The notes beneath the pieces are model-generated. The model saw only the letters and a program-made list of their open reading frames with translations. It was not told the DNA's origin and did not search any database. Of a DNA stretch of 64,000 nucleotides, positions 42,187 through 50,876 are shown piece after piece. Both the position numbers and the translations under genes were made by a program. Each line of letters opens with the position of its first letter. The first letter of the stretch is position 1. Source of the DNA: Microbacterium sp. B35-30 (GTDB lineage: Bacteria; Actinomycetota; Actinomycetes; Actinomycetales; Microbacteriaceae); contig NZ_MWLQ01000003.1 in the NCBI RefSeq assembly GCF_010634855.1, positions 106,722 to 170,721 of the forward strand, written 5' to 3'.

Positions 42187-42806
42187 GCCCCGACCTGCCC
42201 CGGAACCGCCTGCACCGCGCGACACTGACCGTATGGCGGCAGCTGCCGTTCTTCGTCTGGCTCATCGCGCTCTGGATGCTGCTGTGGGGGCAGTTCACGT
42301 GGCTCGCCTTCCTCACCGGACTGATCGCGGCGGTCATCGTGACGCGCATCTTCCGCCTGCCGCCCGTCGAGCTCTCGGGTCGTGTGAACCTCTGGTGGGG
42401 TTTCGTCTTCGTGCTCGAGTTCCTCGTGGCGGTGGTGCGCGGCTCGCTCACGGTGGCGTGGCAGGTGCTCGACTTCCGCCGGCAGCCCGGCGCCGCGATC
42501 ATCGCCGTGCAGCTGCGTACCGACGACGACCTGATCATGACGCACACCGCCGTGACGGCATCCCTCATCCCCGGCTCGCTGATCGTCGAGACCGATCGGG
42601 ACCGCCGCATCGTGTACCTGCACGTGGTCGGCGTGCGCGACGACGCCGACGTCGAGAAGCAGCGTGCGAGCGTTCACTCCTGGGAGGCGCGCATCGTCCG
42701 TGCGGTGGGTTCGCGGGCGCAGCTGCGGGCCATTCGGGCGGATGCCGCAGCCCGGGGCCCTTCGACAAGCTCAGGGCCCCTGAAGAGCGGGGGGAGTGGG
42801 CGATGA
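42183..42806 (+). CDS. mrpE: Mrp/Mnh antiporter subunit E
   Basis: A 207-residue protein with two or three N-terminal membrane helices and a soluble region that has the subunit E pattern (RGSLTVAWQVLDFRRQPGAAIIAV, DDLIMTHTAVTASLIPGSLIVE). The last 17 residues (RGPSTSSGPLKSGGSGR) derive from a palindromic repeat that has entered the gene, and look non-native. The GTG at 42183 overlaps the mrpD stop (GTGA). Confidence 0.93.
   Translation: MSPDLPRNRLHRATLTVWRQLPFFVWLIALWMLLWGQFTWLAFLTGLIAAVIVTRIFRLPPVELSGRVNLWWGFVFVLEFLVAVVRGSLTVAWQVLDFRRQPGAAIIAVQLRTDDDLIMTHTAVTASLIPGSLIVETDRDRRIVYLHVVGVRDDADVEKQRASVHSWEARIVRAVGSRAQLRAIRADAAARGPSTSSGPLKSGGSGR
42754..42781. repeat. Palindromic repeat inside the 3' end of mrpE
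   Basis: GGGGCCC (42754-42760), TTCGACAAGCTC and AGGGCCCC (42773-42780) form an interrupted palindrome. It resembles the CCTTCGACAAGCTCAGG element that is scattered through many actinobacterial and proteobacterial genomes (recalled, not searched). It is translated as part of MrpE. Confidence 0.75.
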
Positions 42807-43069
42807 ACGTGCTGATGCTGGCGATCTACGTCGTCTTCGGCGTGGCGGCGCTCCTGACGCTGTGGCGGATCGTGATCGGGCCGTCGATCCTCGACCGGGC
42901 CGTGGCATCCGATGTGCTCCTCACCGAGGTGATGTGCGTGCTCGGGGCCGAGATGGCCATCAACCAGCACACGCGGACGCTCCCGGTGCTGCTGATCATC
43001 GCCGCCGTCGGCGTGTTCGGGTCGATCTCGATCGCGCGGTTCGTGGCGAGAAGGGATCAGGGACAGTGA
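42803..43069 (+). CDS. mrpF: Mrp/Mnh antiporter subunit F
   Basis: An 88-residue protein with three transmembrane helices and the subunit F core WRIVIGPSILDRAVASDVLL. The ATG at 42803 overlaps the mrpE stop (ATGA), with GGGGGGAG upstream inside mrpE. It is part of the membrane arm of the antiporter. Confidence 0.93.
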   Translation: MNVLMLAIYVVFGVAALLTLWRIVIGPSILDRAVASDVLLTEVMCVLGAEMAINQHTRTLPVLLIIAAVGVFGSISIARFVARRDQGQ

Positions 43070-43443
43070 TGGATGCCGCGACCGCCCTCGACGCCGGGCT
43101 GAACGTCGCGTCGCTGATCCTCATCCTCATCGGCGCCGTGCTGTGCCTCACCGCCGCCATCGGACTGCTGCGGTTCCGCGACGTGCCGACCCGCCTGCAC
43201 GCCGCGACCAAGCCCCAGGTGCTGGGGCTGATCCTCATCTGTCTCGCGGTCGCGCTGTCGCTGCGATCGTGGCCGGTGGTGGCGTTCCTCGTGCCGATCG
43301 TGCTCATCCAGCTCGCGACGGCGCCGCTCTCGGCGCACATGGTCGGGCGTCAGGCGTACCGCAACGGCACGATGGACCACACGGCGCTTCACGTCGACGA
43401 GCTCGCGGATTCCAAGCAGACTCCGCCCGCCGCCGGCGGCTGA
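43069..43443 (+). CDS. mrpG: Mrp/Mnh antiporter subunit G
   Basis: A 124-residue protein with three transmembrane helices and the subunit G signature GLLRFRDVPTRLHAATKPQVLG. A polar tail of about 30 residues follows. The ATG at 43069 overlaps the mrpF stop by one base (TGATG); a GTG one codon upstream is an alternative. It is the last gene of the operon. Confidence 0.93.
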   Translation: MDAATALDAGLNVASLILILIGAVLCLTAAIGLLRFRDVPTRLHAATKPQVLGLILICLAVALSLRSWPVVAFLVPIVLIQLATAPLSAHMVGRQAYRNGTMDHTALHVDELADSKQTPPAAGG

Positions 43444-43476
43444 GGCGGGAGCTGAGGCCAGGGACCCGAGGCGCTG

Positions 43477-44754
43477 TCAGCTCGGGGTGGTCCGGGGGCG
43501 GCGAGCCCAGGTGGGCGCCTTCTCGGGCCGGGGGCCGACGCCGATGATGAACGCGGGGATGACGGTCAGTCCGGGCAGGCGACGGAGGAGGCGGATCAGC
43601 CGGCGCGGCGGCGTGACACCCCCACCGCTGAGCGCGGGCATGATGAGCCGGGCGTGGATGAAGCGCTGCAGCGCCTGAATCAGGACCGTGGGCGGCGTCC
43701 GCCGGCGCTGCACCCGCGCGAGCACGCGCTCGCCGTCGCGAGCCGACACGCGGAACGTGCCGCGACGCAGCGGGTTCGCGAGGATGCGGGCCGTGGCGAC
43801 GGCATCCTGCACGGCGAGGTTGATGCCGACGCCGCCGACGGGCGACATCGCGTGTGCGGCGTCGCCGATGCAGAGCACACCGGGCGCGTGCCAGCGGCGC
43901 AGGCGATCGAGGCGTACGTCGAGGTGCTTGACGTCGTCCATGGATGCGATGCCGCCGACGTCTCCGGCGAGTTCGGGGAGGAGCTGCGCGGTGTCGGCCC
44001 GGAATACGTCGACTCCTCGGCGACGGACGGCGGCGTCGGTGCCCTTGTGCCCCAGGGCCGCGACCTGCACGTAGCCCTTGCGGGGGATCGCGATGGCGAC
44101 GCGACCCTTGCCGATGCGAGGCAGCAGGGACTCGCCGAGCGGCTTCGCGGTGTTCACGCGGTACCACCAGACATCGAAGCCGACCCGGAGCTGCCGCGCC
44201 GGCAGGCCGACGGACCGACGGACGACCGACCAGCGGCCGTCGCACGCGACCGTGAGGTCGGCGAGGAGCCGGCCGTCACCCTCCGGTGACGAGTACTCCA
44301 CGCCGACCACACGATCGCCGTTGCGGATGACACCGGTCACCTCGTGTTCGGTGCGCAGGGTGAACGACGGCTCGGCGGCGGCGGCATCCGCGATGAGGTC
44401 GAGCAGGTCCCATTGCGGCACCATCGCGATATACGGATGCCGCACCCGCAGGCGCGAGAAGTCGGCCATCTGCATGTCTTGCCCCGCGGGCCCGGGAAGG
44501 ACGACCCGGCTGATCCGCGAATGGGGCAGCGCGTCGAACCGGTCGAACAGACCGAGGTCGTCGAGCAGGCCGAGCGTGGTCGGATGGACCGTGTCGCCGC
44601 GGAAGTCGCGGAGGAAGTCGGCGTGCTTCTCCAGCACCGTGACCCTCACTCCCGCCCGGGCGAGCAGGAGGCCGAGCACGAGGCCGGCGGGGCCACCTCC
44701 CACGATGGCGCACGTCGTCCGCGTCGACCCGTCTGCATCGGGATCGGCGGTCAT
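43477..44754 (-). CDS. FAD-dependent monooxygenase (PHBH/UbiH fold)
   Basis: A 425-residue flavoprotein. The N-terminal dinucleotide-binding motif is CAIVGGGPAGLVLGLLLARAG, the second FAD contact is CDGRWSVVRRSVGL, and the third is LCIGDAAHAMSPVGGVGINLAVQDA. These define the p-hydroxybenzoate hydroxylase family, which hydroxylates aromatic or polyketide-like compounds with NAD(P)H. The substrate is unknown. The ATG at 44752-44754 starts shortly before the Rossmann fold. It is downstream of, and on the same strand as, an AraC/GyrI regulator. Confidence 0.88.
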   Translation of the reverse strand: MTADPDADGSTRTTCAIVGGGPAGLVLGLLLARAGVRVTVLEKHADFLRDFRGDTVHPTTLGLLDDLGLFDRFDALPHSRISRVVLPGPAGQDMQMADFSRLRVRHPYIAMVPQWDLLDLIADAAAAEPSFTLRTEHEVTGVIRNGDRVVGVEYSSPEGDGRLLADLTVACDGRWSVVRRSVGLPARQLRVGFDVWWYRVNTAKPLGESLLPRIGKGRVAIAIPRKGYVQVAALGHKGTDAAVRRRGVDVFRADTAQLLPELAGDVGGIASMDDVKHLDVRLDRLRRWHAPGVLCIGDAAHAMSPVGGVGINLAVQDAVATARILANPLRRGTFRVSARDGERVLARVQRRRTPPTVLIQALQRFIHARLIMPALSGGGVTPPRRLIRLLRRLPGLTVIPAFIIGVGPRPEKAPTWARRPRTTPS

Positions 44755-44867
44755 GTCGGCATCCGTCTCAGCACCGGTCGGGTCTCCACCTTCGACGCCT
44801 CCTCGAGTCCGCGTGCTCCGCCGAGCACCATCCGCACCCAGGGTACGACCGCCGCGTCCCCGAACGG

Positions 44868-45734
44868 CTAGCCGCGTTCGACCGGCAGCCAGAGCTCCGT
44901 GGTCGCCGTGCTGAAGTCGTCGGCGCGCTCGAGGATGGCCACGATCGAGGGCCCCGGTCGCAGCCGCCACGGGTTGGACGGGAACCAGTCGGCGGCGGTC
45001 GCGGCCCAGGTGGACTGCAGGGCCGCCGGGTACGGGCCGGAGGTGCGGAAGACCGCCCAGCTTCCGGCCGGCACCTCTATCACGTCGAGATCGTCGGGCA
45101 CGGTGGTCCCCTCGCTGACGGCGACGCCGTGCAGATAGGTCAGGTGGCTGCCCTCGGTGTAGTCCGGGTCGACGTCGGCGCTCACCTGCAGCAGACCGGC
45201 CGGCTCGGCGTTGCCCAGCGTCTTGAGGCGGAGATGCTCCTCGGCGGGAATCGAGGCTATGTGCGCCTGGATGTGCGGGTTGACGCCCTCGTGGATGAGC
45301 GGCACGCGGGCGGCGTGGCCGACGAGCCGGAGGTCGGGGAGGTCGGCGATACGGGTGTCCATAGGTGTGTTCCCTTCTACGGTCAGGCGGAACCTGAGCT
45401 GCGGTTGCGTACGAAGGGGACCGCCGTCCCGGCGCACGTCGCCGGGGCCGACGCCGTGCACCGCCCGGAAGGCTCGACCGAATGCCTCGGTGGAGCTGTA
45501 GCCGTAGCGGACCGCGATTCCGAGCAGGTCATCGCCGCCGACGACATCGGCCGCCGCGACGGACATGCGCCGTCGCCGGATGTACTCCGACAGGGGCATC
45601 CCGGCCAGCGACGAGAACATCCGACGGACGTGGTACTCGGTCGTGCCGAGCCTCGCCGCCAGGCCGGCGATGTCGATGTCGTCGGCGAGGTGGTCCTCGA
45701 CGTCCTCGACGATGCGGTTGAGAATCGCGATCAC
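44868..45734 (-). CDS. AraC family regulator with GyrI-like effector domain
   Basis: A 288-residue regulator. Two AraC helix-turn-helix motifs occupy about 1-100 (DIDIAGLAARLGTTEYHVRRMFSSLAGMPLSEYIRRRRM and RYGYSSTEAFGRAFRAVHG). A GyrI-like ligand domain follows from about 130 to 288 and ends VIEVPAGSWAVFRTSGPYP...ELWLPV. Such proteins (Rob/SoxS-like, BmrR-like ligand domain) often respond to drugs. The GTG at 45732-45734 has AGGAGG 6 nt upstream, a decisive start. It may regulate the FAD monooxygenase 113 nt downstream. Confidence 0.9.
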   Translation of the reverse strand: MIAILNRIVEDVEDHLADDIDIAGLAARLGTTEYHVRRMFSSLAGMPLSEYIRRRRMSVAAADVVGGDDLLGIAVRYGYSSTEAFGRAFRAVHGVGPGDVRRDGGPLRTQPQLRFRLTVEGNTPMDTRIADLPDLRLVGHAARVPLIHEGVNPHIQAHIASIPAEEHLRLKTLGNAEPAGLLQVSADVDPDYTEGSHLTYLHGVAVSEGTTVPDDLDVIEVPAGSWAVFRTSGPYPAALQSTWAATAADWFPSNPWRLRPGPSIVAILERADDFSTATTELWLPVERG

Positions 45735-46151
45735 GGTTCCTCCTTCGACATCCAGCCTGGCCGTCGGTGGCAATCCGCACCCTACTATCGCGGTCCGATT
45801 CGATCGGCGGCGCACCTCGCGATCGATCCACCCGCGCTCGCCGCGGGCTCAGGCGTTTCGTCTCGCTCGCTAGCGCTCGTCCCTCGACGACCGGGACCTG
45901 TCCCTCGGTCGTGGGCGTCGTTCGCTCGACGACCGGGACCTTTACCTCGGTCGTTGGCGTCGCTCGCTCGACGACCGGGACCTGTCCCTCGGTCGTGGGC
46001 GTCGCTCGCTCGACGACGGGGACCTTTACCTCGGTCGTGGGCGTCGTTCGCTCGACGACGGGGACCTTTACCTCGGTCGTTGAGCGAGCGAGGAACGAGC
46101 GAGACGAAACGTCCTGCACCCCTGCGGGGAAGGGCGGCTCGTCGAGGCGCG
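45735..46151. other. Intergenic region filled by a repeat array
   Basis: Of the 417 nt between the AraC gene's start and the end of the penicillin acylase gene, 256 (45855-46110) are repeat array. The remainder shows no ORF with coding character. The AraC Shine-Dalgarno and probable promoter lie at 45735-45800. Confidence 0.7.
45855..46110. repeat. Composite repeat: five 42-bp tandem units between inverted arms of the dispersed repeat
   Basis: The left arm starts GTTTCGTCTCGCTCGC (45855) and the right arm ends GCGAGCGAGACGAAAC (46110), an inverted pair of the dispersed family. Between them CTCGACGACCGGGACC-type units start at 45883, 45925, 45967, 46009 and 46051, exactly 42 bp apart. Units alternate between GTCCC and TTACC, and between GG and GT, at fixed positions. 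Confidence 0.9.
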
Positions 46152-48818
46152 TCAGGGCATGAGCACCAGGGTGTCGGTGGCGGCGGCGTCGACCGCCTTC
46201 GACGAGAACGCCCACGGCGTCAGCTCGGCCTTCTGCCATGACTCGACCTGGTCGGTGTAGTTCGTGTGGAAGGCGTGGCCGCTCTGGCCGGTGAGCTGGT
46301 TCCAGCGCGAGTCGTCGAAGTCCGAGAGGTCGACGATCATGCGCATCGACGGCACGGTGACGGTCTCGAAGCCCTGCCCGAGGTCCCAGCCGGTCGCGTT
46401 GACCACTGACGAGCCGCCGCCGACCGGGAAGGGTCCGCGGTTGAAGAGCCATTCGATCGGCGCGATGCCCGACTCGCCGAAGCTCTCGTTGGTCAGGGGC
46501 AGCGCGTGCAGCGAGCCCCAGTTCCATCGCGAGTGGTTGTCTCCCTGCTCGTCGACGAGCCGCTCGTACGCGTCGATCGCCGAGCGCTTGAGCATGTCGG
46601 CCATGCCCGATACACCCAGTTCCTCGTTGGTCCACCACGGCGATGCGTCGTCCTCGAGCAGCGCGTCCACGACGAGGAACAGCCGGCCCTGGCCGCTCAG
46701 CGGCGCCGGGTTCTCGCGTCCGTCGACGAAGATGTTCTCGACCAGGGTGTCCCACAGCACGTTCGCGTAGGCGGCGGCTGCCGAGTCGGCGTTGTTCTGG
46801 GCATCCCATTCCTGCAGCAGGTCGAGTGCGGCATCCGTCTCGTCGTCGCCGGTCGTGATCTCGGAGTAGGCCGCCGTCAGACGCATGCCGATGAAGGAAT
46901 AGTTGTCGGCCTGGATGGCGTTCAGGTCGTCGGCCGTGACCGGCCCCTTCGCGATCGCACGCTGGATCAGCTCGTCGATGCGTGCGGCGCGCCAGCCGTA
47001 GTCCCAGTCGGTCGTGAGGCCGTACCGGTAGTCGGCGGCGACGATCGCGTTGTTGGCCGTGACGATGTAGCCCTCGGTGGGGTTGTAAGACACCGGGAGC
47101 TCTTCGAACGGGATGAAGCCCTGCCACGCGTACGTCGAGTCCCAGCCGGGCTGCGGCATCGAGCCGTCGCCGGCACCGCGGATCGGCAGCTTTCCGGGCG
47201 TCTGGTACCCGATGTTGCCGTCCACGTCGGCGTAGATGAGGTTCTGCGCGGGCACGTCGAACAGGGCGGCAGCGCCGCGGAAGTCGTCGAAGTCCTGCGC
47301 GGTGTTGAGCGCGAAGATGGCGGATGCCGTCGTCCCGGGCTCCAGGGCGGTCCAGCGCAGGCTCACCGCATAGTCGCCCGCCGGTGCATCGGTCGGAGCG
47401 ACGACCGTGCCCCCGGTGCCGATGTAGGGGTTCTCGGCGATGGCGGTGAAGTCGTCGGTGAGGCCTGAGACGATCGGGCCGTTCGCCGTGGAGCGCACCT
47501 CGAGCTCGACATCCTCGCCACCGGCGACCTTGAACGTCTCGGTGTGCGTCTCGAGCGGCACGAGCGCGCCGTCGTACCAGTACGAGTCGCCGTCGACCTT
47601 CTCGAGGTAGAGGTCGGTGACGTCGGTGGTCAGGTTCGTGAAGCCCCAGGCGATGCGCGCGTTGTGGCCGATGACGACGCCCGGCAGGCCCGAGAAGCCG
47701 AAGCCGGCGACGTCGAAGGGGCATTCCTCGGTGACCGTCGAGCACTTCAGCTGGATCTGGTGCCAGACGCTCGGGAGCGAGGCGCCGAGGTGCGGGTCGT
47801 TCGCGAGGAGCGGCATCCCGGTCTCGGTCACGCTGCCCGACACGACCCACGAGTTCGAGCCGATGCCCTCGCCGGCGTCGCCGACCAGCTCGCTCACCGC
47901 GTCGATGACGGTGTCGGCCCGGGTCCACTCGATGGCGGCGGTGGGGGCATCCGTGTCGCCCGAAGCGTCGCCTGCCGTGTCGCCCTCGGGCTCGCCCTCC
48001 GTGCCCTCAGCGCCCTCGCCCTCCGCGGGGAGGTCGGGGGCCGTCCCGACGGCGGGCACGGTCGAGATCTTGGGTACGATGACGGGGTTCCGGTCGAAGG
48101 GGTACCCCGGATACAGACCGTCGATCTGCGCCTCGGTGAAGCCCGGGGCGAGGACCGCCCGCTCCGTCTCGTTCTCGATGTTGCTGCGGAGGTCCCAGGC
48201 CATCGCCTTCAGCCACGCGACCGAGTCGGCGGGGGTCCACGGCTCGATCACGTAGTCCGGGTTCTGCAGACCCAGCACAGCGTACTCGAAGGAAGCGTCG
48301 GCGCCCGGGTTCTCGGCGAGGTAGGCGTTCACGCCGTCGGCGTAGGCGTCGTAATAGGCACGCGCGATCGGGTCGAGCGCTTCGACCTCCTGCTCGGCGG
48401 TCGCGTGCCAGCCGAGGGTGCGCAGGAACTTGTCGGTCCCGAGCTGCGATTCGCCGAACAGCTCCGACAGACGGCCGCTCGTCACGTGACGGCGGAAGTC
48501 CATCTCCCAGAAGCGGTCCTGCGCCTGGACGTATCCCTGCGCGAAGAAGAGGTCGCGCGAAGAGTCCGCGGTGATGGTCGGGATGCCGAGCACATCGCGC
48601 TGCACCGTCACCTGTGCATCGAGGCCCGGCACCTTGACCTCGCCGCTGAGCTGCGGGAACGAGCGCTGCGCGGTGAACGCCACGAAGCCGACGGCGATGA
48701 GGGCGAGCACGACGATGCCGGCGACGATGCTGAACAGGGTGATGCCGACCGTCCGCCCGACGGATCGACGGGGAGCGGTGTCGTCGACGGCGTAGGGCGA
48801 TGGCTGGGGCTTCGGCAT
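46152..48818 (-). CDS. Penicillin acylase family protein (membrane-anchored Ntn hydrolase)
   Basis: An 888-residue protein. One N-terminal transmembrane helix (about 22-46) anchors it outside the cell. The alpha-chain region is followed by an acidic linker (about 262-295, many E, G and T) and the self-processing site G320-S321-N322-S-W, where S321 would become the N-terminal nucleophile. Later motifs are LLANDPHLG and GHNARIAWGFTN. Members cleave amide bonds of beta-lactams, acyl-homoserine lactones or other acylated amines; the substrate is not known. The ATG at 48816-48818 was chosen; the Shine-Dalgarno is weak. Confidence 0.9.
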   Translation of the reverse strand: MPKPQPSPYAVDDTAPRRSVGRTVGITLFSIVAGIVVLALIAVGFVAFTAQRSFPQLSGEVKVPGLDAQVTVQRDVLGIPTITADSSRDLFFAQGYVQAQDRFWEMDFRRHVTSGRLSELFGESQLGTDKFLRTLGWHATAEQEVEALDPIARAYYDAYADGVNAYLAENPGADASFEYAVLGLQNPDYVIEPWTPADSVAWLKAMAWDLRSNIENETERAVLAPGFTEAQIDGLYPGYPFDRNPVIVPKISTVPAVGTAPDLPAEGEGAEGTEGEPEGDTAGDASGDTDAPTAAIEWTRADTVIDAVSELVGDAGEGIGSNSWVVSGSVTETGMPLLANDPHLGASLPSVWHQIQLKCSTVTEECPFDVAGFGFSGLPGVVIGHNARIAWGFTNLTTDVTDLYLEKVDGDSYWYDGALVPLETHTETFKVAGGEDVELEVRSTANGPIVSGLTDDFTAIAENPYIGTGGTVVAPTDAPAGDYAVSLRWTALEPGTTASAIFALNTAQDFDDFRGAAALFDVPAQNLIYADVDGNIGYQTPGKLPIRGAGDGSMPQPGWDSTYAWQGFIPFEELPVSYNPTEGYIVTANNAIVAADYRYGLTTDWDYGWRAARIDELIQRAIAKGPVTADDLNAIQADNYSFIGMRLTAAYSEITTGDDETDAALDLLQEWDAQNNADSAAAAYANVLWDTLVENIFVDGRENPAPLSGQGRLFLVVDALLEDDASPWWTNEELGVSGMADMLKRSAIDAYERLVDEQGDNHSRWNWGSLHALPLTNESFGESGIAPIEWLFNRGPFPVGGGSSVVNATGWDLGQGFETVTVPSMRMIVDLSDFDDSRWNQLTGQSGHAFHTNYTDQVESWQKAELTPWAFSSKAVDAAATDTLVLMP

Positions 48819-49022
48819 TGAAGGGCTTTCCGAGCGAGGGTGGGGGAGAGACGCGGTGCCAGGCACCGCGGGATCGGGTCCCTGCGTTCGGGGGGCACAG
48901 GCACCGCTCCGCATGCTAACCCCGACTCGCAGGTTGTGCCGAATCGTGTTCGCTTTTCGGCGCGCGGCCGGCCGCTTGTCGCATCGAGGTGATGCCGGCC
49001 TCCGCGGCGTGAGAGCCGAGGG

Positions 49023-50876
49023 TCAGCCGATGACGCTGGGCTGCAGGTCGCGGAGCGTGCGGAAGTGGGTCATGCGGGTCACTCCGATCGCCGCGACGAG
49101 CCCCGCGCCGACGAGCCACGCGAGCAGCACGGCCAGGTCGAGCCATACCCGGTCGGCGTTGCCGCCGTACATGACCTGCCGCATCGCGTCGACGACGTAG
49201 CCCATCGGCAGCACGTGGTGCAGCGCCGCCAGCGGCGCCGGCAGCGTCTGCCAGGGGAACGTGCCGCCCGCGGTCACGAGCTGGAGCACCATCAGCACGA
49301 GTCCGAGGAACTGCCCGACCGAGCCCAGCCAGACGTTGAGGGCGAGCACGATGGCCGCGTACGCCGCGCTGGCGAGCACGAGGATGCCGAGCGTCGCCAG
49401 CGGATGCGCGAACGAGAAGCCTAGCGCGAGGGCGAGCACGCCGAAGAGCCCGAGCATCTGCAGCCCGCCCAGGAGAGCCGGGGTCGCCCACCCGGCGAGC
49501 GTGATGCGGATCGGGGAGTGGAGCGCCGTGACGGCACGCTTGGAGACCGGCTTGACGATGAGGAAGAGCGCGTAGATGCCGATCCACCCCGCGAGGGCGG
49601 CGAAGAACGGCGCGAGGCCGGCACCGTAGTTCTGCGCCTGCGTGAGCGACGTCCGCTCGATCTGGACCGGAGCCGCCAGCGTGTCGGCCTGCGCCTGGCG
49701 GACGCCGGCGTCGAACGAGGGCAGCTGGGCGGCGCCGTCGGCGAGTCCGTCGCGCAGGCGGGTCGCGCCGTCTTCGAGCTGAGTCAGGCCGCCGTCGAGT
49801 GCTGCGGCGCCGCCCTGTACCTGCGCCGCGCCGTCCGCGGCGGTCGCCGTGCCGGTGGCGAGGGTGGCAGTACCCGTGGCGACGGTCGCGGCGCCCGCCG
49901 ACACCTGCTGGGCGCCGTCGTCGAGCCGATCGATCTCCGCCACCGCGCCCTGCACCCGCTCATCGACCGCGGTGAGCCGCGTACCCACGGGGTCGAGCTT
50001 GGCGAGCACCTCGTCGATCCGCGTCTGGTCGAGCCCGGCCTCGGTGAGGGCCGTCGAGATGTCGTCGCGCACCTGCGGCAGCGCCGATGCCGCGTCGGCG
50101 GAGGCGGTGCCGATCCGATCGGCGATCGCGTCGAGCTGCGCGGTCCCCTCTGCCACCTGGGCGGCGCCGTCGGCCACCTGACCGGCACCCGTCGAGAGCT
50201 GCGCGGCGCCGTCGCGCAGCTGCGCGATCCCCTCGGCGAGCTGTGACGCGCCGACGGTGAGCTGTGACGCGCCGTCGCCGGCCTGCGCGAGACCGTCGAC
50301 CAGCTGCGTGGCGCCGGTGGCGGCATCCGTCAACTGGATGCGGATGGTGTCGAGGGCATCGAGCATCGTGAGACCCGCTTCGGCGACGACCTTCTCGGTG
50401 ATCGTGGTCTGGATGCGCTCGACCGCCTGCGTGCCGATCGTCGAGGCGAGGTAGTTGTTGGCGTCGCTGGTGTGCAAGACGATGTCGGCGGTGCGTGGCT
50501 CGCCGGAGGTGATGGACGCGATGGATGCCGTGAAGTCGGCGGGCAGTTCGATCGCGAAGTCGTAGGCGCCCTCGTCGAGGCCCGCGTCCGCCTCGTCGGC
50601 CGTCGCGAGGTGCCAGTCGAACGTGCCGTCCTCGATGAGCTCCTGGGCGACCTCGTCGCCGAGGTTGCGGTCTGTGCCGTTGAGCGGGGCGCCGGTGTCG
50701 GCGACGACGAGCGCGACCGGCACCTGGTCGAGCTGGCCGTACGGGTCGCGGTTCGCCCAGAGGTACAGGCCGCCGTAGAGGATCGGCACCACCATCAGCG
50801 CGATGAGGGCGATGAGCGACATGCGCGTCGAGGTCAGCCGCCGGAGCTCGGCGAGGATCATCTGCGGGACCTTCAT
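49023..50876 (-). CDS. YhgE/Pip-family ABC-2-like membrane protein
   Basis: A 617-residue protein. The first transmembrane helix (about 18-40) is followed by an extracellular region with a long run of heptads of the form xxxLxxG (about 200-420: QLAEGIAQLRDGAAQLSTG and many similar), as in YhgE/Pip and phage-infection proteins. Five or six C-terminal helices follow (ABC2-like permease). Relatives include ESX/type VII-associated proteins and exporters; the function is unknown. The ATG overlaps the stop of the degenerate ABC ATPase gene (ATGA), and the TetR gene leads the operon. Confidence 0.88.
   Translation of the reverse strand: MKVPQMILAELRRLTSTRMSLIALIALMVVPILYGGLYLWANRDPYGQLDQVPVALVVADTGAPLNGTDRNLGDEVAQELIEDGTFDWHLATADEADAGLDEGAYDFAIELPADFTASIASITSGEPRTADIVLHTSDANNYLASTIGTQAVERIQTTITEKVVAEAGLTMLDALDTIRIQLTDAATGATQLVDGLAQAGDGASQLTVGASQLAEGIAQLRDGAAQLSTGAGQVADGAAQVAEGTAQLDAIADRIGTASADAASALPQVRDDISTALTEAGLDQTRIDEVLAKLDPVGTRLTAVDERVQGAVAEIDRLDDGAQQVSAGAATVATGTATLATGTATAADGAAQVQGGAAALDGGLTQLEDGATRLRDGLADGAAQLPSFDAGVRQAQADTLAAPVQIERTSLTQAQNYGAGLAPFFAALAGWIGIYALFLIVKPVSKRAVTALHSPIRITLAGWATPALLGGLQMLGLFGVLALALGFSFAHPLATLGILVLASAAYAAIVLALNVWLGSVGQFLGLVLMVLQLVTAGGTFPWQTLPAPLAALHHVLPMGYVVDAMRQVMYGGNADRVWLDLAVLLAWLVGAGLVAAIGVTRMTHFRTLRDLQPSVIG

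Noticed and set aside
45883..46092. Possible CRISPR array
   Set aside because: The 42-bp units are contiguous with no unique spacers, and no cas gene is near; it is a tandem minisatellite.
45529..47928. A long antisense frame spanning the repeat array and the penicillin acylase end
   Set aside because: It has Arg-rich composition and carries the array as repeated VPVVERATPTTE-like text; the acylase frame next to it has the true catalytic motifs.
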